Part shown: piece by piece, positions 48,661 to 56,053 of the stretch
Numbering within the stretch: the first letter of the stretch is position 1
Layout of the letters: every line of letters begins with the position of its first letter
NCBI GenBank assembly: GCA_965248605.1
Contig: CBDFJV010000007.1
Location: 2,852,001 to 2,916,000 of the forward strand
DNA length: 64,000 nt
Direction of reading: 5' to 3'
DNA from: CAUZJF01 sp965248605
Lineage (GTDB): Bacteria > Chloroflexota > Dehalococcoidia > Lucifugimonadales > CAUZJF01
Notes under the pieces: model-generated
Told to the model about the DNA's origin: nothing
The model's input: only the letters and a program-made list of their open reading frames with translations
Databases searched by the model: none
Position numbers and translations under genes: made by a program

Positions 48661-48867
48661 GCTTGCCCCAAGTGTGCTATGCAGAACTGGATGTCTTGGC
48701 GGCCCCAGAAACCTCAGTGGCATTCTGAATGAGCGGAGCGAAAGAAGAATATAGGAGCCTAGCTACTAGGGAGGTGCCATTTTCGCGAGTTGGGTCTTGA
48801 GATTCCTCGCGGAACTCGCAATGACATGGGTAGGGTCCTTGAGAGTCGGCACAGAGGCGCGGTCTAA
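48661..48867. other. Intergenic region with dispersed-repeat remains
   Basis: No gene is seen. It contains CATTCTGAATGAGCGGAGCG at 48720 and GATTCCTCGCGG..CGCAATGAC at about 48801, the two arms of a GTCATTCTGAGC-type repeat as in 13141-13247. Confidence 0.5.
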
Positions 48868-49305
48868 TTAGGCTTCCAGTGCATCCTCAAGCGCGGACCA
48901 CGGCAGCAGGGCGCACTTGATACGGACGGGAAACTCCCGGACGCCGGTGAGCGCAGACAGGTCTCCGAACTGGGCAAGCTCGGTGTCGTTTCCGTCGCCG
49001 GCCATCATCTGACGGAAGCGGTCGCCGATCGACTTGACCTCATCGACGGTCTTGCCTTCGAGCACCTCCGCCATGATCGAGGCCGACGCCTGGTTGATCG
49101 AACACCCGACAGCCTGCACGCCGATCGCAGCCACGCGCCCATCGTCGAGGGATACCTGGATGTCAACTTCGTCGCCGCAGAAGGGGTTTACGCTGCGGCC
49201 GGTCGCGTCGGCGTCCTCGATGCGGTCGTGGTTGCGGGGGTTGCGGCAGTGGTCGAGGATAGAGTCGCGGTACAGGTCACCGAGCTCGTTTGGCTCCATG
49301 TACAA
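48868..49305 (-). CDS. SufU-type Fe-S scaffold / sulfur-transfer protein (copy 1)
   Basis: A 145-residue NifU-N/SufU family protein. The four zinc or cluster ligands are present: Cys and Asp in NPFCGDEVD, Cys in AVGCSINQAS, and Cys in IKCALLPW. It overlaps the end of sufS by 29 bases, so it is translated with the desulfurase whose persulfide it probably accepts. A second sufU is at 51549-51998 in the same operon. The RDSILDHCRNPRNHDRIEDA segment and the length are typical. Confidence 0.88.
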   Translation of the reverse strand: MYMEPNELGDLYRDSILDHCRNPRNHDRIEDADATGRSVNPFCGDEVDIQVSLDDGRVAAIGVQAVGCSINQASASIMAEVLEGKTVDEVKSIGDRFRQMMAGDGNDTELAQFGDLSALTGVREFPVRIKCALLPWSALEDALEA

Positions 49306-50560
49306 AGTATGTCAGCGCCTGCTTCAGCGCGTCAACCAGCGCGTCCACCTCGGACTCGGTGTTGTAGACGTAGAAGCTGGCTCGCGCCGTGGCGGGGACG
49401 TTGAGGGTACGCATCAGCGGCATGGTGCAGTGGTGACCGGTGCGGATTGCGATCCCGAGGCGGTCCAGAAAGGTGCCCAGATCGTGGGCGTGTAGCTCAG
49501 GTGAGTGGAACGACATTATTCCGCCCCGGATCGCTGAGTCTCTGGGCCCGAAAACCTCGATGTCCTGTTCCAGCGCCTGAAAGGCGTTCAGGGCGTATTG
49601 GGTAAGCTGCACCTCGTGCTCGCGGACGTTCTCCATTCCAAGATCGCTCAGATAGTCGATGGCCGCACCCAGGGTGATGGCGCCGGCTATGTCGGGCGTG
49701 CCCGCCTCGAATCGCATTGGAAGGTCGTTCCAGGTCGCTCTGTCGTTCCAGACCTCCAAGACCATCTCGCCGCCGACGAGGAAGGGTTCCATCTCGTCGA
49801 GAATTTCCCGCTTCGCGTACAAAGCGCCGATGCCCGTTGGTCCCATCATCTTGTGGCCTGAGAAGGCAAGGAAGTCGCAGTCCAGGTCTTCAACGTCGAC
49901 GGGTAGGTGGGGCACGCTCTGCGCTCCGTCCACTAGCACGGTAGCGCCGACCGCGTGGGCTCGCTCAGCGAGCTCCTTCACCGGGTTGATCGTGCCCAGC
50001 GAGTTCGACATGTGCGCCACCGCTAGCAGGCGGGTCCGAGGGCCCATCGCCGCCTCGAACTCATCCATGTCGATGGTTCCTTCGTCAGTCAAAGGCAGGA
50101 CCTTTAACGTCGCGCCCTTTTCTCGGGCTACTCGCTGCCAGGGCACGAGATCGCTATGGTGCTCCATCTGGGTCGTAACGATCTCGTCGCCGGGCTGGAC
50201 GTTTTGAAGGGCCCAGGAGCTCGCCACCAGATTGATGGCCTCGGTGGTGTTGCGCGTCCAGACGATTGACTCGGACGTGCCGGCGCCAATGAAGGTGGCC
50301 ACCTTCTGTCGCGCTGCCTCGAAGCGGTCCGTCGCCTCCATGCTTAGCGCATGGACACCGCGGTGCACGTTGGAGTTGTAGTTCTCGTAGTATTCGGTCA
50401 ACGTCTCGATGACGCTGCGAGGCTTCTGGGAGGTCGCGGCGTTGTCGAGGTAAACGAGCGGCTTGCCATAGACTTGTCGCGACAGGATCGGGAAGTCAGC
50501 CCTGATCCTGTCGATATCCAGGGCTATGGCGCTCTCAGTCTTGGCAGTCGGGACTTGCAT
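49277..50560 (-). CDS. sufS: Cysteine desulfurase SufS
   Basis: A 427-residue PLP enzyme that removes sulfur from cysteine for Fe-S cluster building. The PLP lysine is in DFLAFSGHKMMGPTG, with TTQMEHHSDLVPWQ and DGAQSVPHL earlier. The active cysteine is in IRTGHHCTMPLM. This is a type II (SufS) enzyme, which works with SufU. It follows a Rieske ferredoxin gene by 20 bases and overlaps sufU copy 1. Confidence 0.95.
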   Translation of the reverse strand: MQVPTAKTESAIALDIDRIRADFPILSRQVYGKPLVYLDNAATSQKPRSVIETLTEYYENYNSNVHRGVHALSMEATDRFEAARQKVATFIGAGTSESIVWTRNTTEAINLVASSWALQNVQPGDEIVTTQMEHHSDLVPWQRVAREKGATLKVLPLTDEGTIDMDEFEAAMGPRTRLLAVAHMSNSLGTINPVKELAERAHAVGATVLVDGAQSVPHLPVDVEDLDCDFLAFSGHKMMGPTGIGALYAKREILDEMEPFLVGGEMVLEVWNDRATWNDLPMRFEAGTPDIAGAITLGAAIDYLSDLGMENVREHEVQLTQYALNAFQALEQDIEVFGPRDSAIRGGIMSFHSPELHAHDLGTFLDRLGIAIRTGHHCTMPLMRTLNVPATARASFYVYNTESEVDALVDALKQALTYFVHGAKRAR

Positions 50561-50580
50561 GCTTGGCGATACCCCTGGCG

Positions 50581-50886
50581 CTAAACGTCGACCTCGATCT
50601 CATCTCCGCTGAGGCGGATGGGGAAGGTATCGACTGGAAGCACCGCCGGTTCCACGGTGACCTCGCCCGTCCGCACGTCGAACCTCGCTCCGTGCCGAGG
50701 ACACTCGACTTCGCAGCCTTCCAGCTCTCCCTGGTCCAACGAGCCACCGTCGTGTGTGCAGACGTTGTCGATAGCGTAGAGAGTCCCGTCTACGTTGCAC
50801 ACCGCTACTTCGCGGTCACCAACTTCGTACACGGTCACCGTGCCCGGCGCCACCTCCGCCAATCTACCTACTCGTGTGAAAGCCAT
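50581..50886 (-). CDS. Rieske-type ferredoxin
   Basis: A 101-residue Rieske protein. The two cluster-binding motifs are CTHDGGSL and CPRHGARFD, in the ferredoxin-like (non-membrane) form. It lacks a disulfide pair, as in dioxygenase-associated and stand-alone ferredoxins. Position in the SUF operon between the regulator and sufS suggests an electron donor in cluster assembly or a client. The MITE-like element lies 29 bases upstream. Confidence 0.9.
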   Translation of the reverse strand: MAFTRVGRLAEVAPGTVTVYEVGDREVAVCNVDGTLYAIDNVCTHDGGSLDQGELEGCEVECPRHGARFDVRTGEVTVEPAVLPVDTFPIRLSGDEIEVDV

Positions 50887-50915
50887 TCTTCGTTTGCTAC
50901 CTCGCTATTGGTTCT

Positions 50916-51039
50916 GGGTGTGATCAAAAGTAGACGGAACCACTGCGTCGAACAACGGACCAGCTTGGTCGGAACGCTGCGGGCGCATGCAATGCGCCCC
51001 TACAAATGCCGAAGATGCTTGCCACTTTCAACCACACCC
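50916..51039. mobile_element. Non-autonomous element (MITE-like), copy 2
   Basis: A 124-bp element with ends GGGTGTGATCAAAAG and CTTTCAACCACACCC, flanked by a perfect 9-bp direct repeat ATTGGTTCT at 50907-50915 and 51040-51048. It is related to the copy at 24812-24946. Its variable centre carries the palindrome GGGCGCATGCAATGCGCCC (50981-50999), a member of the REP-like family. It sits within the SUF operon between rrf2 and the Rieske gene. Confidence 0.85.
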
Positions 51040-51052
51040 ATTGGTTCTCGGA

Positions 51053-51499
51053 TTATGCGCTGGCCACCATCTCGGCGCCGGCGCGCCGGCGCGTCCGGAT
51101 TCGCTCTACCAGGTCGGCGATCGTTGTGCCGTCTAGGACGACGTGTATCGCCGACTCGACCTCCCGCCACACCTCGCGCTGCCCGCACGCCCCCGACTGG
51201 TCGCAGCGTCCGGCGTCGTCGAGGCAGCCGATCAGGCTCTGCGTGCCGCCGAGATGGTCGAGCACCATGCCCATCGTTATTTCTGTAGGTTTCTTGGCCA
51301 GAGAGTGGCCTCCGGCAGGACCCCTCTGGCTGCCCGTGAACCCATGCCTGTGAAGGGTGTGCAGCACGCGCGCCAGGTAGGGCTCGGGGATGCCCTGTCG
51401 GCGGGCGATCTCGGCAGCCCGCACGGTACCTTCCCCTCCATGCTCCGCGAGATCGACCAGAGCCCTGACACCGTAGTCAACCTGCATTGGAATGTGCAT
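51053..51499 (-). CDS. Rrf2-family Fe-S-type transcriptional regulator
   Basis: A 148-residue Rrf2 protein with an N-terminal winged helix (DYGVRALVDLAEHGGEGTVR, ARRQGIPEPYLARVLHTLHR). A C-x6-C-x5-C arrangement (CLDDAGRCDQSGAC) is in the place where IscR and NsrR bind a cluster. It probably senses Fe-S status and controls the SUF operon. It is in the operon itself, so the control would be autoregulatory. A candidate operator overlaps the sufB start site (55972-55994). Confidence 0.88.
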   Translation of the reverse strand: MHIPMQVDYGVRALVDLAEHGGEGTVRAAEIARRQGIPEPYLARVLHTLHRHGFTGSQRGPAGGHSLAKKPTEITMGMVLDHLGGTQSLIGCLDDAGRCDQSGACGQREVWREVESAIHVVLDGTTIADLVERIRTRRRAGAEMVASA

Positions 51500-51548
51500 C
51501 GCTCACCTCCAGCCTCGTCCTCAAGACACGGCTTCCCATCGGGCCTCG

Positions 51549-51998
51549 CTACTCTGTCGAGACCCTTTGATCTCCACGCAACGCGCCACGCAGCGCATGC
51601 CAGGACAGCGTGGCGCACTTCACCCTGGTCGGGAACTCGGAGACGCCCGAAAGCACCTCGAGATCGCCCAACCCCTCAGCGTCGAAGTCTTCGTCGGGCG
51701 CCCTAGTCAGCATATGACGGAATCGATCGAACACCTCGGTGGCCTCTTCCGTTGTCTTGCCTTTGATGGTCTCGGTCAACATCGAGGCCGACGCCTTGGA
51801 GATGGCGCAGCCCGACCCCTGGAATGCAACGTCGCTTACGACGTCATCATCGAGCTTCACGTACAACGTGACCGTGTCCCCGCAGAAGGGGTTGAAACCG
51901 TTGGCGGACGTGGTTGCGTCCTCCATCGCCCGGAAGTTGCGCGGCTTCCAGTTGTGGTCCATGATCAGCTCTTGGTATAGCTCTTCTAGATCGTCCAT
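51549..51998 (-). CDS. SufU-type Fe-S scaffold / sulfur-transfer protein (copy 2)
   Basis: A 149-residue SufU-type protein. Ligand residues are Cys and Asp in NPFCGDTVT, Cys in GSGCAISKAS, and Cys in VKCATLSW. The GRPDE-like insertion region (RAPDEDFDAEGLGD) between helices is longer than in copy 1, as in true SufU. The ATG at 51998 is preceded by AAAGGAA. The two SufU proteins in one operon are only moderately alike and may divide the roles of scaffold and sulfur acceptor. Confidence 0.9.
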   Translation of the reverse strand: MDDLEELYQELIMDHNWKPRNFRAMEDATTSANGFNPFCGDTVTLYVKLDDDVVSDVAFQGSGCAISKASASMLTETIKGKTTEEATEVFDRFRHMLTRAPDEDFDAEGLGDLEVLSGVSEFPTRVKCATLSWHALRGALRGDQRVSTE

Positions 51999-52136
51999 CG
52001 TTCCTTTCACGATCGTCAGCCTATCCGTATAGGACGCTCCTACGATTTGTCGCAGACCCGCCTTCTTTCCGCCGCGTTGTCCGGGGCAATGTCGACGCGT
52101 TCACGCCCATAGCCTCAGGTTCGCCCAGCGCGGCTA

Positions 52137-52157
52137 GGGCGGGTCACAGACCCGCCC
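52137..52157. repeat. REP-like palindrome at the sufD stop codon
   Basis: GGGCGGGTC, a 3-base loop, GACCCGCCC. The next bases CCTA extend it, and the sufD stop TAG (minus strand, 52158-52160) is part of the family's conserved GTAGGGGCGGG end. Confidence 0.75.
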
Positions 52158-53495
52158 CTACCATTTGCTCCCCACTCGTATCGGACTTGAGAAGGTGCTG
52201 TCAAGGTAGTCTCTGAGCGACTCCAGCTTGACGCGTTCGATGATCTCGCTGGCGAAGCCGTGGATCAGCAGTGCTCGCGCAGTTTCCTCGTCGATGCCGC
52301 GACTCCGCATGTAGAACAGCGCCTCATCCGCTACAGCGCCCGCCGTAGCGCCGTGGAAGCACTGGACGTCGTCCGCGAAGATTTCCAGGCTCGGCTTGGT
52401 GTTTATGCGGGCGCCCTCGGACAGGAGCAGGTTCTTGTCGGACTGGCGGGCGTACGTCTTCTGAGCGTCGGGACGCACGAGCACCCTCCCGCTGAAGACC
52501 GCCCGTGAGCTGTCGGCCAGTATCCCCTTGAAATACTGTTCGCTGCTCGTGTGGGGCTTGGCATGGTCGATGTCTATGTGGTTGTCGATGTGCTGACGGC
52601 CGGACGTCAGGTAGAGCCCATTCAGATCGCAGGAGCCGCCGGGCGCGTCCAATACTACCTGCAGGTCGTTTCTGGCGAGCGCCGCTCCTCTGGCGAAAGA
52701 CGTCGACTTAAACTCGCTGTCCCGCCCGAGCCGGACGCGGGTCGTGCCGATGTGGTACGCCTCGGAGCTTTCGTTCAAATACCTGTAGTGCTCGAGGCTC
52801 CCGCCTTCCTCCACGACGATCTCAGCGACCGCGTTCGTGAAGTAGGGAGCCTGGGATAGGCCAACATAGCTCTCGACGACGGTCAACCGGCTGTGACGGC
52901 CCACGAGAATCAGGGTCCTGGGGTACGTCGCGGTCGGTTCGGGTCGGCCCGTCGAGACGAACACCAGGTGGAGCACCGCCTCGGCCTCCGTTTCGTCCCG
53001 CACATGCACGAATGCCCCGTCGTGCAGGAAAGCCGTGTTGACGGCTGTAAACCCGTCTTCGTCCACGCCGGTGTAGCTGCCGAGGTGTTTTTCCACCAGC
53101 CCGCTGTCGGCGGCTGCCGCATCGACCAGCCTCTCGACCCTCACTCCATTGGACGAACGCTGTACGCTCGAACGGTCGGCCGAGAAGTGGCCGTCGATGA
53201 ATACGAGCCGGTCCCATTGTTCGTCCCAGGGAACGACCTCAGTGATGGCGTCCGAAGCAGCGGTGCCATTGGCCTCGAAGGGATACGCGAACGCCCGCTT
53301 GGCAACCGGCCCTACGTTCGTGTATTTCCAGCGCTCGTTACCACGTGTGGCCGTCGGAAACTTGACGGCCTCGAACGCGTCTAGTCCGCGTTGCCGCAGC
53401 TTCCTGAGCCAGTCCGGCTGCTCGCCGTTCAGGCCCGCCTCGAAAGCGCGATGGTCAGCTATATACTTGTCGTATGCGGTTAGCTTTTGAGTCAT
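52158..53495 (-). CDS. sufD: Fe-S assembly protein SufD
   Basis: A 445-residue beta-helix component of the SufBCD scaffold. The C-terminal block HTSSEQYFKGILADSSRAVF then RVLVRPDAQKTYARQSDKNL and GATAGAVADEALFYMRSRG is characteristic. It pairs with SufB and SufC. Its C-terminus is short after the conserved core and the stop codon lies in a REP-like palindrome, so the last residues may be altered. It is downstream of sufC by 131 bases. Confidence 0.94.
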   Translation of the reverse strand: MTQKLTAYDKYIADHRAFEAGLNGEQPDWLRKLRQRGLDAFEAVKFPTATRGNERWKYTNVGPVAKRAFAYPFEANGTAASDAITEVVPWDEQWDRLVFIDGHFSADRSSVQRSSNGVRVERLVDAAAADSGLVEKHLGSYTGVDEDGFTAVNTAFLHDGAFVHVRDETEAEAVLHLVFVSTGRPEPTATYPRTLILVGRHSRLTVVESYVGLSQAPYFTNAVAEIVVEEGGSLEHYRYLNESSEAYHIGTTRVRLGRDSEFKSTSFARGAALARNDLQVVLDAPGGSCDLNGLYLTSGRQHIDNHIDIDHAKPHTSSEQYFKGILADSSRAVFSGRVLVRPDAQKTYARQSDKNLLLSEGARINTKPSLEIFADDVQCFHGATAGAVADEALFYMRSRGIDEETARALLIHGFASEIIERVKLESLRDYLDSTFSSPIRVGSKW

Positions 53496-53534
53496 TGCTA
53501 CGTCGTCTGCTCGAATGGTTGGGCCCCCTTCCCA

Positions 53535-53600
53535 ACCTTCCCCCGGCGGGGGAAGGGGTCTAACCTCCTCTCCTCTCGGGGGAGGATTGAGGAGGGGGAA
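53535..53600. repeat. C-rich/G-rich hairpins between sufC and sufD
   Basis: CCTTCCCCCGG..GGGGGAAGG and CTCCTCTCCTCTC..GGGGGAGGA..GAGGAGG form adjacent stems. They fill most of the 131-base gap between sufC and sufD and may be dispersed repeats or RNA processing sites. Confidence 0.5.
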
Positions 53601-53626
53601 TCGACCACGAGAGTCAGCACCTCGAC

Positions 53627-54409
53627 CTACACCTTCGCCTTCTCGCCCACGGACTCCTTCACCCAGTCGTACCCCCTGGACTCTAGCTCGATGGCCAGAT
53701 CTTCGCTGCCGGAACGAACGATCCGGCCGTCTATCAGGACGTGGACGAAGTCCGGGGTGATGTAGTTGAGGATGCGCTGGTAGTGCGTCACCAGAATCAT
53801 GGCTTTGTCGGGGCTGCGCCGCTGGTTCATGCCGTCGGCGACGGTCCGTAGCGCGTCGATGTCGAGACCGGAGTCGGTCTCGTCCAGCAGCGCGAGTTTG
53901 GGGTCGAGTATGGCGAGCTGAAGCATCTCGCTGCGCTTCTTCTCGCCACCCGAGAAGCCTTCATTGACCGAGCGTTTCACGAGATCGGGGTCGATCCCAA
54001 CCTTGGCGACGCTCTCTTTGAACAGCTTGTCGAACTCGCGGGCGTTGAGGTCCGGTTCGCCGCGGTGTTTCCGTCCGGCATCGAGAGCGGCCTTCAGGAA
54101 CTGCCGGTTCCGGACACCAGGAAGCTCGACGGGATACTGGAAGGCCAGGAATATCCCTTCGACGGCGCGCTGGTCTGGTCTGAGCTCCGTCAGATCTCGG
54201 CCCTCGTACAGCACCTCGCCGCCGGTGATCTGGTATTCGGGCCTGCCGACGATGGCGTTGGCAAGGGTGCTTTTGCCGCTACCGTTGGGGCCCATCACAG
54301 CGTGCACCTCACCGGCATTCAGTGTGAGGTCTACTCCTCGCAGCACCTCGGTGCCTTTCACCGAGACGTGAAGGTCGCGTATTTCAAGCATCGGTATCTT
54401 GCCGTTCAT
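53627..54409 (-). CDS. sufC: Fe-S assembly ATPase SufC
   Basis: A 260-residue ABC-type ATPase of the SufBCD complex. Walker A GPNGSGKSTLANAIVG at about 38-53, the SufC signature FSGGEKKRSEMLQ, Walker B LALLDETDSGLDIDAL, and H-loop ILVTHYQRILN are present. It hydrolyses ATP to open the SufB-SufD interface for cluster assembly. Confidence 0.96.
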   Translation of the reverse strand: MNGKIPMLEIRDLHVSVKGTEVLRGVDLTLNAGEVHAVMGPNGSGKSTLANAIVGRPEYQITGGEVLYEGRDLTELRPDQRAVEGIFLAFQYPVELPGVRNRQFLKAALDAGRKHRGEPDLNAREFDKLFKESVAKVGIDPDLVKRSVNEGFSGGEKKRSEMLQLAILDPKLALLDETDSGLDIDALRTVADGMNQRRSPDKAMILVTHYQRILNYITPDFVHVLIDGRIVRSGSEDLAIELESRGYDWVKESVGEKAKV

Positions 54410-54454
54410 GTTTGTCTTTCTGAGGCTGTCGACTCGCGGTCTTGTCAGATACGC

Positions 54455-54475
54455 GGGCAGGTCTTAGACCTGCCC
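54455..54475. repeat. REP-like palindrome between sufB and sufC
   Basis: A 21-bp perfect palindrome: GGGCAGGTCT, T, AGACCTGCCC, followed by CCTACG. Same family as at 3044, 15837, 52137 and 57026. Confidence 0.75.
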
Positions 54476-54493
54476 CTACGAAGAATCTTGATA

Positions 54494-55954
54494 CTACCCT
54501 ACAGCGCCTTCGAGGCTCACCCGAAGTAGCTGCTGGGCTTCCATCGCGAACTCGAATGGCAGCTCCTGGAAGATCCCGCGGCAGAAGCCGTTGATGATCA
54601 TGTAGTGGGCCTCTTCTTCGGAGATGCCGCGCTGCATCGAGTAGAAGAGCTGGTCGTCGCCCACCTTTGAGGTCGATGCCTCGTGCTCCATTCGAGCTGT
54701 CGGGTTGCGGACGTCGATGTACGGCACCGTATGGGCGCCACACTCGTCGCCGATCAGCAGGGAGTCACACTGTGTGAAGTTGGTTGCGTTGGCGGCTGAG
54801 GGGTTGATCTGGACCAGTCCACGGTAGGTGCTCTGGCCTTTGCCAGCCGAGATCCCTTTGGCGACGATGGTGCTCTTCGTGTTCTTACCAATGTGGGTCA
54901 TCTTGGTGCCGGTATCGGCCTGCTGGTAGTTGTTGACCAGGGCGACCGAGTAGAACTCGCCGGTCGAGTTGTCCCCCTGGAGGATCACGCTGGGGTATTT
55001 CCATGTGATGGCCGAGCCTGTCTCGACCTGTGTCCACGAGATCTTGGAGTTCCGGCCTTGGGCCTTGCCGCGTTTCGTTACGAAGTTGTAGACGCCACCA
55101 TTGCCTTCCTTGTCGCCCGGGTACCAGTTCTGGAGCGTCGAATACTTGATCTCCGCGTCGTCCAGCGCCACCAGCTCGACGACTGCTGCGTGGAGCTGGT
55201 GCGACTTCCTCATCGGGGCAGTGCACCCTTCGAGGTAACTAACATATGAGCCTTCGTCGGCGACGATCAGCGTCCGCTCGAATTGGCCCGTCTCCTCCGC
55301 GTTGATGCGGAAGTAGGTCATCAGCTCGATCGGGCACCGGACGCCCTTGGGGACATATACGAAGGAACCGTCGCTGAAGACGGCCGAGTTCAATGTTGCG
55401 TAGAAGTTGTCGCTGTAGGGCACCACCGAGCCGAGGTACTTCTCGATCAGATCGGGATGGTCCTGGACGGCCTCGCTGACGGAGCAAAAAATGACGCCGG
55501 ACTCCTCCAGCATCTTCTGGTAGGTCGTCGCGACCGAGACGCTGTCGAAGATAGCGTCGACAGCCACGCCGGTCATCTTCTTCTGCTCTTCGATGGGGAT
55601 GCCGAGCTTGTCGAACGCCTCGATCAGGTCGGGGTCCACCTCGTCGAGGTTTTTGGGGCCGTCAGTCTTCTCGACCGGAGCCGCGTAGTAGTGGATGTCC
55701 TGGTAATCGATCGAGGGGAAGTCGACCTTGGCCCACCGGGGCTCGTTGTTGTCGAGCTTCAACCAGTGTCGATACGCCTTGAGCCGCCAATCTAGCAAAA
55801 ATTCGGGCTCATTCTTCTTGGCCGAGATCATCCGAACGACGTCCTCGTTGAGCCCTTTAGGCGCAATCTCGGACTCGATGTCGGTTACAAACCCCCACTT
55901 GTAGTCGGTGTCTAGGTCGGTGGAGGTCCTCGATATGACTTTAGGTGCGGCCAC
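54494..55954 (-). CDS. sufB: Fe-S assembly protein SufB
   Basis: A 486-residue core scaffold of the SUF system. Blocks include YKWGFVTDIESEIAPKGLNE, PVEKTDGPKNLDEVDPDL, SCSYVSYLEGC-like GSYVSYLEGCTAP, and the C-terminal CDSLLIGDECGAHTVPYIDV with EHEASTSKVGDDQLFY. It is the first gene of the operon. The start is GTG at 55954 with AAGGAG upstream. Confidence 0.97.
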   Translation of the reverse strand: MAAPKVISRTSTDLDTDYKWGFVTDIESEIAPKGLNEDVVRMISAKKNEPEFLLDWRLKAYRHWLKLDNNEPRWAKVDFPSIDYQDIHYYAAPVEKTDGPKNLDEVDPDLIEAFDKLGIPIEEQKKMTGVAVDAIFDSVSVATTYQKMLEESGVIFCSVSEAVQDHPDLIEKYLGSVVPYSDNFYATLNSAVFSDGSFVYVPKGVRCPIELMTYFRINAEETGQFERTLIVADEGSYVSYLEGCTAPMRKSHQLHAAVVELVALDDAEIKYSTLQNWYPGDKEGNGGVYNFVTKRGKAQGRNSKISWTQVETGSAITWKYPSVILQGDNSTGEFYSVALVNNYQQADTGTKMTHIGKNTKSTIVAKGISAGKGQSTYRGLVQINPSAANATNFTQCDSLLIGDECGAHTVPYIDVRNPTARMEHEASTSKVGDDQLFYSMQRGISEEEAHYMIINGFCRGIFQELPFEFAMEAQQLLRVSLEGAVG

Positions 55955-55971
55955 TGAATCTCCTTGCGGCT

Positions 55972-55994
55972 TTGTTGATTAGATTGGTCAACAA
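55972..55994. promoter_or_regulatory. Candidate SUF operon operator
   Basis: TTGTTGA (55972-55978) and TCAACAA (55988-55994) form a perfect 7-bp inverted repeat with a 9-base spacer. It covers the expected transcription start of the sufB promoter. The Rrf2-type protein encoded in the operon is the obvious candidate ligand. Confidence 0.55.
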
Positions 55995-55997
55995 TTT

Positions 55998-56026
55998 ATT
56001 TTAGCGAGGTAGACTCTCGCGGTCAA
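55998..56026 (-). promoter_or_regulatory. SUF operon promoter
   Basis: On the minus strand TTGACC (56026-56021), a 17-base spacer, and TAAAAT (56003-55998). The start would fall near 55990, about 35 bases before the sufB GTG. Both boxes have one mismatch to the sigma-70 consensus. Confidence 0.7.
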
Positions 56027-56053
56027 GAGATTTCACAACGATCCGTGAGACCG

